Source: Brachionus rotundiformis
Taxonomy: Eukaryota > Rotifera > Eurotatoria > Ploima > Brachionidae
Reading direction: 5' to 3'
Assembly (NCBI GenBank): GCA_016802295.1
Contig: JAESIW010000020.1
Location: forward strand, 6,108,003-6,172,002
DNA length: 64,000 nucleotides
The notes below the pieces were generated by a model. It saw only the letters and a program-made list of their open reading frames with translations. It did not search any database and was not told the DNA's origin. The number at the start of each line of letters is the position of its first letter. Position 1 is the first letter of the stretch. Shown in pieces: positions 1 to 12,788 of the stretch. The position numbers and the translations under genes are program-made.

Positions 1-197
1 CTCTTAGACTCATTCAAAGAGTTACATTTACATATTCTTTTATTATTAATCCTCATCCATTTTTGCACAGTATTCCAATCTAAGTTTTCCAATGCATACA
101 TTTCGAACCAACACGGATGATTGTTTAGCCAAGTCTCAACAAACTTCTCACTTTCACTCTCATCTATGTGAGTGTCAGATTTTTTCTTTGACTCCAT
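1..197 (-). CDS. PDE5/6/11-type cyclic-nucleotide phosphodiesterase, first exon (partial)
   Basis: Read on the minus strand from an ATG at 197-195, an open frame runs 65 codons to the window edge. It contains VETWLNNHPCWFEMY followed by VQKWM, which resembles the short N-terminal segment (VE-x-x-L-x-x-H-P-x-x-F-E-x-Y...V-x-K-W) preceding the GAF domains of PDE11A and PDE5A. Those enzymes hydrolyse cGMP and cAMP in the cytosol. The catalytic HD domain and GAF domains would lie outside the window to the left. The ATG is preceded by very AT-rich sequence with no longer frame. The call rests on about 30 residues, so it is a family-level suggestion only. Confidence 0.5.
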   Translation of the reverse strand, partial: MESKKKSDTHIDESESEKFVETWLNNHPCWFEMYALENLDWNTVQKWMRINNKRICKCNSLNESK

Positions 198-779
198 TTA
201 ATAGAATATTTTTGTATATCTTTTTGAAAAAAAATTTAAATTTGCTAATTGGAGAACAATTTTAAAGAAATTTGGTTTTTATATGCATAGCCTAAAGTAG
301 ATTTTGAAATATTTGAATTTTTTCCTTCAAATTAAAAAACTACATGTAATTATATTAAATCAGTACAAAATAAATTGTCATTCTTAAGTTGAAAAATTAA
401 TTTAATTAAATTTCACAACAATTTATATAAGCTTTTATTATAATCTGGTTTTTGCTAGAATATTTTTTGTAAATTGCCAAGGATAGTTTAAAATCTATCC
501 TTTATACTATTTTTTAAGGTAAATTGATTTCAAGATGTGCAACTGAATCACAACTTTGGTATTTTTTCAAAGTTAAAAATAAATTTAATTTTCAAAAAAT
601 TTTATACAATATTTAGATTTAGATTGTTTCTCATTAATGCTAAATTTCAAAATAAAATTTTAGACCATTTTATTCATCTATTTTTTTTCATTATTAAAAT
701 TCTAGAAATAAAATACAAAAAAGCGCCATTTTAAAAGAAAACTTAGATACCAGACAGTAAAGTAGAAGCACCATACATG
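198..779. other. AT-rich intergenic sequence, no gene seen
   Basis: Very AT-rich sequence between the phosphodiesterase start and an old reverse-transcriptase fragment. The short open frame at 537-734 is low-complexity Phe/Ile/Lys/Asn and looks like chance. It may contain the phosphodiesterase promoter, but no specific element is recognisable. Confidence 0.5.
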
Positions 780-789
780 TAGAATGTCT

Positions 790-1340
790 TTGACTATCAA
801 TTCAATATTTATCCAAGGCAGTTTTGAAGCTAGCGGTTAAATTAACCACATTTTTTGGTAACTTATTCCATTACAGAACTACTCTCTTTGATAAAAAAGC
901 ATGTCTAGCACAAACTGATATAATCTTTTCTGAGAAAATTCCTCCTTGGATTTTGATTCAAATCCTTCTAAATGTTGTGTCAAGACCTTTGATTAAAAAT
1001 CTATTGGCCAAATCTCTTTTTTAAACTCATTCACATCTTTTTATATACCTGCATTGCGTACTCTAGATGAGGTCTTGCCATGGATATATACAATCTTACC
1101 TACAAGCTTTCTTTTCTACTTGAAAACGTCCGCATCCCAAGTAATCTTCTCCCTTTCGCAAATTAACTTTTGACTAGACTGATCCACTTAACATCTGATC
1201 AAACCATCTTTCTTAGATCACACTCTATCAACAAACAGTTTCAGATGGCGTCATCTATCCATTGATATACTTCATTCAGATCTTTATACAACATCGCTCT
1301 ATGATGTTCTTTTCTTTCATTCCCGAGATGTTTAAGTTCA
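790..1340 (-). pseudogene. Decayed non-LTR retrotransposon reverse-transcriptase C-terminus
   Basis: On the minus strand, pieces of a LINE reverse transcriptase can be followed across frameshifts. ARPHLEYA occurs near 1090-1065, matching the common VRPHLEYA motif of jockey/CR1-like RT C-termini. WNKLPKNVVNLTASF then TALDKY and a stop lie near 860-795, matching the usual WN-x-LP end of these proteins. Several stops and frame changes lie between. The upstream part near 1300 still reads as the W-x-x-D region. It is a relic with no function. Confidence 0.6.
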
Positions 1341-1544
1341 TCTATTCATCATAGTTTTTTTTTTGAAAAGATTTTTATCTGCAGTCAATAATTAGATTAA
1401 GAAAATTTATTGATATTTTTTTGATCAAATTATTTACAGTTGTATTTTTTAATTAAAATTAAAATTTTTGTTTGGTAAAATTTGGAAAAAAAAAAGAAAA
1501 AATAAAGATTTGTATCCTTAAGGTTTATCTCCATTTTAATGATG

Positions 1545-1660
1545 ATCAATCCTGCATGTATTTATTTATTTATTTAAAATATTATTTGAGGAAGTCCTCA
1601 GGCCACTCAGAATGGATCATAGTCCTTTTTTTTAGCCTAACGTATAAAATATTGAATTAA
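1545..1660 (-). repeat. Dispersed repeat with (AAAT)n tail, SINE/LINE-tail-like
   Basis: Read on the minus strand, GGCCTGAGGACTTCCTCAAA is followed by a tail built of AAAT units. A related segment with the same order (AGGCTGAAAAG, GGCCTGA, TTCCTCAAA, AT-rich tail) lies at 27165-27240 inside an MRCK intron. A shorter tail-bearing insert at 38170-38265 has clear target-site duplications. This pattern is expected of short retroposed elements. Confidence 0.4.
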
Positions 1661-1861
1661 ATATTAAAAAAAAGAGAAACTTTATGTATATATCAGAGCA
1701 CAAAAATGATTATAGCAGGATAAAATAATAAAAATTTAATTTATAAAGTAAAAAGTTGATAGGTAACTATTTAATAGGTTATACGATTTACTAAAAAAAA
1801 AAAATAATAGTTTTTTTTATATAGATAATAGTTTTTTTTAAATTTTCAAATAAGTTGTTGA

Positions 1862-2408
1862 ACTTATTGTTTGGAAGAGGAGTGTTTGTTAGGTAGCCAT
1901 TTAAATCTTCTAATAGTTGCTGGTGATCCACTCGTTTTTATAGGAATTTATTTAACAGTAGTTCAGATCTAGTTGATATCATGTCAATATTTAGACTCTT
2001 ATGGATGGTATTGATTTTAGTTTTCAATGGAAAGTATTTGATATGCCTGAGTATTTTGTTTTGCATTTTTTGTGCATCATTGATAATTTTTTGAGTTGAA
2101 CTTGTAATTGGGATGAATAAGTAGTCAATTTGAGATCGAATATAATTTCTAAATATTATTTTGCATAAAAAAATAGAGTTGTAAAGTTTTAGACCTTTTA
2201 TCTTACGAATTAAGTTAATTTTAGGCATGATTTTACGTCTTACATCTTCAAAATGTTTTTTGAAGTTGAGTTTTGGATCAAATTTGATGCCAAGAAAGGT
2301 TGGGAACGGATCTAGTGGGACCTTTTGGCCAGTGATAGATAAGTTGAGCTTATATTTTGATTCGTATCTCAATCCTGCATGTAAAAATACAAATATTAGA
2401 TGACTCAA
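1862..2408 (-). pseudogene. 5'-truncated non-LTR retrotransposon reverse-transcriptase fragment
   Basis: A 156-codon minus-strand frame ends at 1938 and seems to continue past a stop to about 1862. It carries the post-catalytic RT region of LINEs: PFPTFLGIKFDPKLNFKKHF (residues about 34-53) corresponds to the K-x-LG-(I/V)-x-(F/I)-D-x-x-L-x-F-x-x-H block. A thumb/connection-like region follows. The palm with the FADD box is absent, so this is a dead fragment. The N-terminal dozen residues look like chance read-through. Confidence 0.6.
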
Positions 2409-2885
2409 ATTAGAATTGAAATTTAATAAACATAATTTTTAGAAAAATTCCAATTTAGATAAAAATTTTTGAGCAAATTTTTATTTCTTCTAAAAAAGTT
2501 TAATATTTTGATAATTTAAATAAACTTGGTAATTGCCAGTTTTAATTGCTTCAAAATAAAATGAAAAACAAATTTAGTTTAAAAGTTTTTGGAAAAAAAT
2601 TTACACAAAATAAAACATAACCTTTTAATTTTTATCACATCTGAAAACTTGAGAGATTCGACTAAATTTCTGAATTTAAAAAGTTTTAAAAATGCCTCAG
2701 ACCTTTTAGTACATATTTAGTATAAATGACATTTTGTTGTTCAAATAACCAAAGCAGTGTTTAAAAAAATGCCATATTCTGTTCTTTGACAAAAAATTTT
2801 TTTAATTTTAATCTTGGCTTAGCTAAAATTTTAAATTTGATAACTTTGAGCATATTTTTAATCTGAAAACCGCAATTCTGCAAAA

Positions 2886-4779
2886 ATGTCGTCAGATGAA
2901 ATACATGCTTCCGATGTAATGGAAGAAATAATTGATATTAACAAACGAGAAGCGCTAAAGCATCCAAAAAAGCGCGCTGATCAAAAAGCAGTTTCTGGTA
3001 CAATTTCTCGCCATCTAAAAGAGAACCTACTTTTAATCATGACTGTAATTGCTGTCAGTTTAGGACTTGGTCTCGGTCTTTATCTAAGAGCTAATACTAA
3101 TTTTAATCCGCCAACTAAAAAATACTTTGGCGTACCTGGTGAGCTTTTTTTGAGAGCTCTTAAATTTTTAATTTTACCCTTGGTCAGTACCAGTTTAATA
3201 ACGGGTATTGCTGGCTTAGGGCTTCAAAAAACTGGAAAAGTTGCAATTCGTGCTGTTATATTTTATTTCAGTTCTACCTTCATGGCTGTCATAATTGGCT
3301 TAATTCTAGTTACCACAATTCGACCAGGCTATTTGAGCAAGGGGGCAGTTACAATCAACAAAGAGTCATTTGAAAAACAAAATGTAAACACTGCAGATAC
3401 TTTTATTGATTTGTTAAGGTATAAAGATATAAAAATTTAATTATCTTTTTTATTTTATTTATAATTTAAATTAAGAAATCTTATTCCAGAAAATATGATT
3501 CAAATGACTTTTCAACTTTATCAAACTCGCCTGGAGCCTCACTATAAAAACATTACTGTGGTCGAAAATATGAACAATAGTTTTTCAAATGACTCAACAA
3601 GTATTTAAGATTAAAAGAAAAAATGTTTTCTTAAAGGAAAATTTTTAAGATAATAAAACAATACAAATAATTGATTACTATAATCAAATACCAGATTCCA
3701 GAAATGGGCTAGATGTTTTAGGATTGGTACTTTTTTGTATAACATTTGGAGCCATGCTAGCCCAGATAGGAGAAAGAGGAATGATTATGGTTCATTTTTT
3801 GGAAATACTTAATGAAGTTTCGATCAAAATAATTAGATTAGTTATGTGGTATATAAAAATTTATTTTAAAAATAAAAATTTTGACAAGAATTTTTAAAAA
3901 GGGTTTCTCCTTTGGGTATAATGTCTCTGGTTTGTGTAGCAGTACTCGAAATGGAGGATCCGGTCGCTGTTTTCAAAAGTATATCCTATTATATGATGAC
4001 CGTGTTTATTGGTCTTGGTATTCAAGGTAACTTTTTCTTTTTTTCCATCAAACAAAAGTTTAAAATGAAATATAAAAATAAAGGACTTATATTTTTACCA
4101 TCGGTTTATTTAATTTTGACTAGAAAAAATGTCTTAAAATTTGGCAAAAATATGAGTGAAGCTCTGCTGGTTGCATTGGCGACCGCATCGAGCGCAGCTA
4201 CTTTGCCCATAACATTCAAATGTATTGAAGAAAAGAATAAAATATCCAAAATGATATCACGTTTTGTTCTTCCAGTTGGAGCAACCATTAATTTAGATGG
4301 AACAGCTTTGTACGAAGCGGTAGCTTCAATTTTTATCGCCCAGTTAAATGGAATAAATTTGTCATTTGTTGATCTGGTAGTAACTAGCATCACTGCGACT
4401 TTGGCATCTATTGGCGCGGCAGGAATACCTTCTGCAGGTCTAGTTACAATGATTATAGTATTGTCTGCTTTGAATATACCAGCAGATCAAATATCTCTGA
4501 TTTATGCAGTTGATTGGTTTTTGTAACTAAATATACTTATTAAATTAAAATTAAAATAATTTTTACTTTCAATTTAGAGATAGATTCAGAACAATGATCA
4601 ATGTTTGGGGAGATTCGATCGCTACTGGAGTTGTAGCTCATTTGAGTCGTGAGGAAGTTGCTGATTATGAAAAGGAACAAAGTTTAAAACAGAATAAAGC
4701 TATGAGCGCAATTAGTAAACAATCAAAAGATGTTATACAAGAAAATTTATTAAATGAAAAGGAAATATTGAACATTTAA
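2886..4779 (+). CDS. Excitatory amino-acid (glutamate/aspartate) transporter, SLC1 family
   Basis: Six exons: 2886-3418, 3476-3600, 3650-3848, 3902-4026, 4084-4522, 4578-4779. Phases agree at every junction and give 540 aa, the usual EAAT length. The family symports glutamate or aspartate with Na+ and H+ against K+ across the plasma membrane. Visible landmarks are TM1 (about residues 48-68), SSAATLP in hairpin HP1 (363-369), NLDGT in TM7 (397-401) and LDRFRTM in TM8 (474-480). In vertebrate EAATs the Asp and Arg of this last motif bind the substrate side chain and amino group and favour acidic over neutral amino acids. Both are kept, so an acidic substrate is expected. The start ATG follows a long AT-rich leader. 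Introns are 49-57 bp. It is probably functional in neural or sensory tissue, which is inference. Confidence 0.93.
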
Positions 4780-5494
4780 ACATAATTTAAAAATAAAAAC
4801 TCAAAAAATCATCAAATTAGATAAATTGTATTTTCTTAGTAGTCCTAGCTATTTTCGACCATTGGTCAAATGAAACATATTGTGATATAATTCTGCTAAT
4901 TCTTTGGTTGCAGCGCAATTTGATCAGATCTGTTAACATGGTAAAGATATCCTTTTATAATGGCTGTCCAAAAATTCATACAGGATAAAAATAATAAACC
5001 GATAATGGTGTAATAGTGAAATTTATAGGATAAATATTATAATTATTTATTAAAATTAGTATTTTTTTTAAACTATCTTTCAAAATTTATCCAGTCTGCC
5101 ATTTTGATTGACCCCTTGATCTGTAAATTCCCCTTGTTATCTACGAAAATATCAACTTAGAGAAAACTAACAACTAAAACAAGCTCAATATTAAGATTTA
5201 AAATAAAATTCTTATTTCATTAAGATATACAATTAAAGATCAGACTCAATCATATATGAGTCATAGATCAATAGTTGTTCAATAAAAACATATTTTGACA
5301 CCTAATTTGATTTTAGAAAATGGTCATTTTTTTGGTCATATCTTCTTGTAAACTAAACAGAAAAAAACTATAGCTCATTTTAACCATAAAAAAAATTCTC
5401 TCTATGATAAATTTTGAATAAATCTTTTAAACTAAATACGAATTTTAAAAACTAAAAAATAATATATTAAATCATCTAAATTTCACAATTATAC
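4780..5494. other. Intergenic sequence, no gene seen
   Basis: AT-rich sequence downstream of the transporter. AATAAA-like signals occur near 4790-4800, so the transporter 3' UTR probably lies here. No coding or RNA gene was recognised. Confidence 0.5.
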
Positions 5495-6046
5495 CGTAAA
5501 CCCTTGCAAGACAATGCGTGGGATAAGCGGAACTTATTTTCGAATTAATTTGATATTATAGTTTTTTGATTGATTCCGTTTGGTAAAATTCTAACTAACT
5601 TTAATTATGTAGAAAAAAATTTAAAAATTTAGCTCTAATCATTATATTTAATTGCGCACTTTTTTTTCAAAATCTTAATTTTTGACCCCGTATCATTATC
5701 TAGAATCGAATTTTTTTTAATAAAAGAACTATTTTTGATAATTGTTTTATTATTTTTCTTTTTCAATTTTTAACCCCGCACCATAATTAAAAACTTTAAT
5801 TTTAAGCACCATATTATTTTATTTTTTTCACATTTTAATGCAGGTTATTGTTAGAATTTTCGGTTTTTAACCCTGCGTTATAGCAGGTTTTTTGAGTTTT
5901 AGCACCGCATCAAAACATGAAAAATCATACTTTTATGCGGTCATCACAAGTGGGCCGATTTTAACATGTGGTAGATGGTCACTTATGTGTGCACTACACC
6001 TAAGAATTCAAAATTTATCCCACACATTGTCTTGCAAGGGTTTACG
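5495..6046. mobile_element. Non-autonomous inverted-repeat DNA element (MITE-like)
   Basis: The left end CGTAAACCCTTGCAAGACAA (5495-5514), continuing to 5525, is the reverse complement of 6016-6046 with one mismatch over about 31 bp. The 552-bp interval has no coding capacity. It contains several partly repeated ACCCCGCA-CATAAT-like blocks (about 5685, 5775, 5870, 5900). Short TIR-bounded non-coding elements of this kind are typical MITEs. Target-site duplications are not clear in the AT-rich flanks. Confidence 0.65.
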
Positions 6047-6255
6047 TTATCATTATAGATTAATTATTTTTTCCCTAATTTTTGACCACCATTTTTGGCA
6101 TTTTATTATCATCATAATAACTTTTTTATAAATATTAATAAAAATCGTATGCAAGATTTTTGCTTTGTTAAGTACAATAGAAAAATGTGAAAAATAGTTT
6201 TTATTAAAAAAAATTTGTTTTATTTTTCTTGATTAATTAATTAAAAAAATAAATT

Positions 6256-8544
6256 TTATTCAAAAATCTCGTCTTGCTCAGCATTCTTAGTGTAAAATAT
6301 ATGATGAGCAAACTTGTTCGCTAAGTATGTTACAACAAATGCCAAAACAAGGGACACAATACCAAGACTTAGAGTCAAACCAGCAATACTGGGTCTAGCG
6401 AACATGAATATTCTCATCTGAACATCAACACCATTCCATGAAGATTCAGTCCAAGCCGAGAACTGATCTGTATTAACTAGAATACCCTCATCAAATTTAT
6501 CAAAAGCTGGCGAAACACTTGATGACGCAAAAATAGATGATGCTACACATACAGAATTGTTGACATAATAAAAATTCCTAATTGATATATGATTATCTTT
6601 TTCATATTTTTTAACTTTTTCAGAATCTTTCGAGCATTCATCCTCACTCAAAGATTCAAGGTCCAAATTACGTGTAAAGTATCTTAAAAGCATGGTGCTC
6701 AACCATTTACCACTTATTGGATTATCATCCACTCCTGTATAAAAGCTTAATGCTCCCTTTGGCAAATCATTATCCAAAAGGGATAAATAACTTGTCCATT
6801 GTGACTTGGTCATTATATCTTGAAAAAATTTACAGCTTGAATTCTTGTAAAAGCAATAAACCAATCTATTCAATGTGCTCAAGCTAACTTGATCACTTAG
6901 TTCAGTTTGTGCCGGGTTATATAAGGAAAAAATTGTTTTAGCAATGGCTGTGGTTAAAGCTTGTAGTCTTTCGGAAAATTTGGTGGTATAATTTACAGCT
7001 TCTTCTTCAGTAATGTTATTCGGAAAAGTGATATTCATATTCTCTGGCGTGTCAAAAACACTATGATAGAAATTTGAATTAAATTCTGTATCAAAATCGC
7101 CAAGCGAAACGCCACCAATCAATATGTCATTACGTAAAAATGATTGTATTGAAGATGGTGGGAGCTGTTGGTTTACATTTTTAATAGGCTTAATATTATT
7201 AGAATATTCTTAAAGAAAATAAATAGCAAATTTAATTTCTTATTTTAATACAATCTTAAATTACTATTTAATTTTTCAGTCAGCTCATTTATAGTCTTTC
7301 TCACATTTTGGTCTTTACCATAACTGATCGGATCTTTGTGAATATACAAATTTTCATTTTGATCCAAACCAATTGATCCTAGTTGATTGAGCTCAATAAT
7401 TGAACTAATGTTATTTTTTTCTAAATAAAAATAAATTTTAAACATATTTTTTTAATTTTTTATTACTTAGAACAAATGTTTCATCATGATCTTGACCATA
7501 ATTGACGCTAATTTCTGGAAAAGTGTCTTTGGACAAATCATTGGCAAATCTAGACGAACCACCATAATCAAAAGCTTCATTATCAAAAAGAACCAACAAA
7601 ATGCTACTATAATTCATTTGGCTGCGTTGCTTTGCCAAAAGTTCAGCAATACCAAAAAGACCAATCAATGAACTAATGGGCTCATTTGCCGCTGGTGTGT
7701 AATACTCGTACAAAGTAAATGCATCTAACCGGGAAGATAAGATAATTGTGGGTAAGCTGTTGGATGGTCTCTGACTCAAAAAAGTAAAATAATTTGAACC
7801 ACCCAGAGGATCACAAAAAGAAGAGCTTTCCAGAGTGTGCATTATATTTGACCTTCGGGTGCAAACTGTGCTACTCACAGCTCCGGTCATTTGAAGACCC
7901 AACTGCATACCACATAACGACTCACTAGATTTTATGCTAAATGAGTCCGAAACATATTTTTCAAAGATATATTGGTTAAATTTTTCATAGCATTCATCGA
8001 TTACACTTTTTATCTCATTTAAATCGTAGATTAAGTAAAATGGTATATTAAAGTTTTCAAGTGCAAAACTTGAGCCAGATGGGTTCCAGCCGATAGGTCC
8101 ATATGTCTTGTTAGTAGAATACAGGCTAAATTTTGAATTAGGACTTTTTGAGTCATCTGAAAAGTTTGAGCCAGAAATTGTAGAGTTGGAAAAGTATTCT
8201 GGATTAGAGATCAATACAATGCCTTGGATACGTGATCTTTCCGCATCATTTTGGTGTAGTTGAACTATTTGGGAAAAAAAGTTTTGAAATGTCACAATCA
8301 CTAGATGTGGAATGTCTAATTTGTTCAAATTTTCAAGTCGATCATACTCGGTTTTGTCGCGTACAGTGTAAACAATACCCTCATATGAAGAGTAATCTAG
8401 CTTTCCGCAACCAATTTGATGGGTTGTGTTAAATCGACGAATGCATGGTATTGTGTTTAGAAGATTAATGTAAGTTCTTTCCTTGTTCAAGTCTGAAACC
8501 ACTGTTCCCAGAAGCATGGAAAGCAGCACAATTAACAAATTCAT
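6256..8544 (-). CDS. Nicastrin, gamma-secretase subunit
   Basis: Three exons on the minus strand: 8544-7467, 7420-7265, 7208-6256, with consistent phases, 728 aa (human nicastrin is 709). Nicastrin is the large type-I glycoprotein of gamma-secretase. It gates substrate access to presenilin for cleavage of Notch, APP and other membrane stubs. Visible are a signal peptide (residues 1-17), the THQIGC motif, a Cys-rich peptidase-like lobe, FDYGGSSR (325-332, the DYIGS motif of other animals with Ile replaced by Gly), LPPSS, HSVFDTPENMN (matching the SIYDTAENIN region), and one C-terminal TM (about 686-707) with a short tail. There are many N-x-S/T sites. It is divergent with HPPD, 1.2 kb apart. 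The DYIGS substitution is conservative in position and does not suggest a pseudogene. Confidence 0.93.
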
Positions 8545-9775
8545 TATCGAGTCTAATAGTTTTTGGACTTGGGTTATTAAAATTAATATGTCGCTTATTA
8601 TTTAAATAAAGTCATCATTTTTTATGCTATTTTTTTGATTAGGATTTTTTGTGATAATTTTTACTCTTCTAAGCGAAATAATTTTAACTAATTTTCAAAT
8701 TTTTATATGGATTTTTCTGTCATAATATTTGATTTTAAAAATTAAAACAATAATAAAATTATTTTTTTTTGTGAAATATTAATTATTGTTCTATGTAATT
8801 TTAATAAAGAAACTACTCAGTAAGCTGAAATATCTAAACCAAAATTCTCTTTTTACCAGATGCACACAATTGTCTTTTCCATTTTTATTTTTAAAATGGT
8901 TCCAAGTTTTGTTTCGGTAAAAAAAATTACTATCTGATTTCTGTTCTTGATAAAAAGGTTGAAAATATTCGAATTCAATTATAATATTTTTTTAATTGTA
9001 GATTTAATTTTAAAAATTTAATTAAACAATTTTTTAATTTTCATTTACAAAGTCAATTCGAATCGATTAAAAAGCTGTAGGGTAAATCTATTAATTTTTA
9101 TTATTAATTGTATTCTAATTTCTTGCCAAGTCTAGCAATTCTTGTTCTGGTAAATGTCAAGAGCAGACAATCAGCTTTGAGGCTCTTTTGACTTATTGCT
9201 AGTAAACTTTTTCTTAATATCAATTAAAATAGTTGCTTAGTTAAATTTTAAGAGTATGATAAACTATTTTCTTATGCTTATTTTTAATAAATCAATTAAA
9301 TCAAAACCATTTTTAAATAGACATATTTTGGTACGACACAAAAAATGTCTTTTTTTTTAAATTATATATTTAAAGAAAAATTCAAATTCTTTTTAGATTT
9401 ATATTTTTTATTTTTAAGAGCCTGGAATACCAGGTTATTAATAAATTTTCATAAGCTATTTATGAAGAGTTTATTTAGAGATCGTATAAAAAATCAGGTA
9501 TTCTCTTTGAAAAAAAGTTACCAAAATACACTTTAATTTAACTAAATATAATGGCAAAGACACTCTAAAATATATTTTTGCTTAAATCTTGAAAAAAAAA
9601 TTCAAAACTTTATGAATTTGCAGCATAATTGCATTTAAAAAAAATTCATAAAATCAGAACACAAGCCAAATTTATATACTCCCTGAAAATATCACACCCA
9701 TACTCCTTGGAACTCTATTTAAACCAAAATTTTAATAATTTCTAGTTTTATTTAGTTAAAAACTCTTTTTTAAAA
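8545..9775. other. Divergent intergenic region between nicastrin and HPPD
   Basis: Both flanking genes start here and point away from each other, so both promoters must lie in this 1.2 kb. The sequence is AT-rich. No TATA element can be singled out from the background, and the only open frame (9345-9536) is low-complexity. Confidence 0.4.
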
Positions 9776-11186
9776 ATGCAAAACGGATACAATACAGACA
9801 AGGGTCCAAAACCAGAAAAAGGTTCATTTTTATCTTTCGATCATTTGACTTTTACGGTAGGCAACGCCAAACAAGCCGCTGGATGGTATTGTACTCGCTT
9901 CGGCTTCAAACATTTTCTGTATCAAGGCCTTGAAACTGGTCAAAGAAATGTAGTTAAACATGTTGTTAGAAAGAATGATATAATTTTTGTTTTTCAATCT
10001 GCTTTGAATCCAAACAATAAAGAATTGGGTGATATGCTTACCATCCACGGGGATCACGTGAAAGACATAGCTTTCTCGGTTGTTGATTTGGATGGAATAG
10101 TTTCAAAAGCAAAAGAAAGTGGAGCTGTTGTTGTCAAAGATATATGGGAGGAAAAAGACGAAAATGGATCAGTTAGAATGGCTACAGTTAAAACTGTAAA
10201 TTTGACCAAGGAGATTAAATTTTTTTTTTAATTAAAATTTCTAGTATGGTGATGTGACCCATACACTTGTTGAAAGAGGAAATTATAAAGGCCAATTTCT
10301 GCCTGGGTTCAAACCTCACTTTTTCGCAGACCCTTTAGATTCTTTGCTGTAACTTTTTGAAATAAATGGTCAATTAATTTAAAAATTAATTCTTAAGTCC
10401 GGATCCTGAATTATTGTTCATTGATCACATCGTTGGCAATCAACCAGATGATGCCATGCTCCCAGCGACCCAATGGTATGAGAAAGTGCTTCAATTCCAT
10501 CGTTTCTGGTCAGTTGATGACAGTATAATTCATACTGAGTTTTCTTCTTTGAGATCGATTGTAGTCACCAATTATGACGAGACAATTAAAATGCCAATCA
10601 ATGAACCAGCTCCAGGAAAACGGAAATCTCAAATCCAAGTACTATCAAACTCTACAAAAAAGTAAAACTAATTAATATTAATTTTTCAAGGAGTATGTTG
10701 ATTATAATGGAGGTGCAGGTGTCCAGCACATAGCTCTTAGGTCAAATGATATAATTCGATCAATTGAAAATTTGAGGGCACGTGGTCTAGAATTTTTGAA
10801 AGCTCCTTCGACTTATTATGACCATTTGAGAGAAAAACTAAAAGGATCCAAAGTAAAAATTCTGGAAGACTTGAGCATGGTAATTTGGTAACTAATAAAT
10901 ATTCAAATAAAAGTGTTTTTTTTAACAAGCTTCAAAAACACAATATTTTGGTTGATTTTGATGATAATGGATATTTGTTGCAGATATTCAGTAGACCGGT
11001 GCAAGATAGACCTACTTTGTTTATAGAGATAATACAACGAAATAATCACAATGTATAATTTAAGATTGAAAAATTATTAAAAATTTTTAGTTGAATTTTT
11101 CTTTATAAAAGGGTTTTGGTGCTGGAAATTTCAAAACTCTATTTGAATCAATTGAAACAGAACAAGCTGAAAGAGGAAACCTTTAA
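9776..11186 (+). CDS. HPD: 4-hydroxyphenylpyruvate dioxygenase
   Basis: Six exons: 9776-10195, 10245-10348, 10398-10638, 10691-10879, 10930-11052, 11112-11186, in phase, 383 aa (human 393). The enzyme converts 4-hydroxyphenylpyruvate to homogentisate with Fe(II) and O2, the second step of tyrosine catabolism. The duplicated VOC fold is evident. The three iron ligands are present: His185 (FIDHIVGNQP), His268 (GVQHIAL) and Glu351 (LFIEIIQR). The conserved blocks INEPAPGK and FGAGNF are intact. The protein ends about ten residues earlier than the vertebrate enzyme, after RGNL. Introns are 49-59 bp. It appears functional. Confidence 0.95.
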
Positions 11187-12788
11187 TTTTTTATTTTATT
11201 AAAAATAATTTTAGTTAATAAATTTTTTTAGTTTATTTATTTATGTTTTTTGTTTGAATGATATATTAAATCGATTTCGATCTCTAAAACCTAAAAAAAT
11301 TGCCGGTGAAATTGACAATTAATTTTTTTTTCAATTTATCTCCGAGAAAGCTCATATACCCAAAATTCGTAAGTTTTTACCCCAATTTTATTAGGATAAC
11401 CACAAAAAATAAAGAAATAAATATCTGGAACCAATTTGAAATTTTTTTTTACTTGTATCATTACATTTTTTAATCTTTTCCACATTTGTTTGGACAAGCT
11501 TTTGTCTTCAATTTTATCGTATTTTACATTTGTTAATTTAAATATAAAACATAAAATCAATTTATTTTTTGTAAAAAATTTTTTATTTATAACTATCTTT
11601 TTGTTTTTAGTATAAAACTCTCATAATTTAATATTTTTTGCAAAAGTTAGAATAATTTTCTGCTCAAAAGCTAAATTTGGTTGACTGATTAAAATCGAAA
11701 ATTTTAACCCTCAAATTACAATCGACTTAAAAAGGATATATAAAAAGAATTTTATAATTTAGTTTCACTAAGCATCATCATTTGTTTTATAATGTTAAAA
11801 TTTATTATTTGATTTATTTTCCCTTTTTTTGCTAAATTCCTTAATTTATCTATTTTTTAAAATAATTGTTTAAAAAATTGGAATGCTTTTTTTAATTTAT
11901 GGTTAAATGCCTGAACTATTCATCAAATAGAATCCGAAACAATTTTAAGAAGATTTTTTACTAAAACAAATTACTTATTTTCAAATTAAAATTATCCATG
12001 GAAACAGCAATTTTTGCTTAAAGAACGAACTTTGCAATTCGATAGTAAAATACCATCAAATACAAAAGAGGCTAGAATTAAGATTGGTATATTTTTTTTT
12101 TTGACATCTTTTATCAATAAATTTAGATAAATACAAATCGAGTTTATAATTCAATTTCTCTCAAGCAGTTTTAAAATTAACTTTTCATTAGATCTCAAGA
12201 AATAAAGTATCTTTATATATTTTGATTTTTAGAAATTATTTTTATTTTTAAATAAGCTTGCGTGGTTAAATTTTCGCATCAAGAGTTTTGAAAATGAATT
12301 TAAGTAAAATTTGATACTTTATTTTTAATTTATTAATATATAAAAATAGAAATATATTAAAGTAGAATTTTTCCAATAGCAGACTTGAATTTAAAATTAT
12401 AGTTAAATTGATTGAATTTTTATCAAAAAAAGCACCAACTTGGCTCATTATAATTCAACTATTTAACACATTTTTTTCTAATTTAAATTCTAGTATGGCA
12501 ACATAGAAATTAGACGAAAATAATTTTGATGCACTAGTTATCTATTTTACACTTGTCAATTAAGTTAAATTCAAGTTGAGATTTTGTACAAATAATTTCA
12601 TTTATAGTCATTTAATATTAAAAATTATAATTTTTTTCAACAAAAATGAATAAAATATTTTAATTTAAGTGAATGTAAATTATAAATTTATCTGGGTCTA
12701 AAAAGATAAAAGTCATTTGGATTTAGCAAACCATGCTATTGTTTTACATAGACTTTAAAATTTTTTAAATTAAAAACCAATTAGTTTA
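11187..12788. other. Intergenic sequence, no gene seen
   Basis: AT-rich sequence. Open frames at 11336-11560 and 12266-12448 (minus) are low-complexity and match nothing recognisable. Confidence 0.45.
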
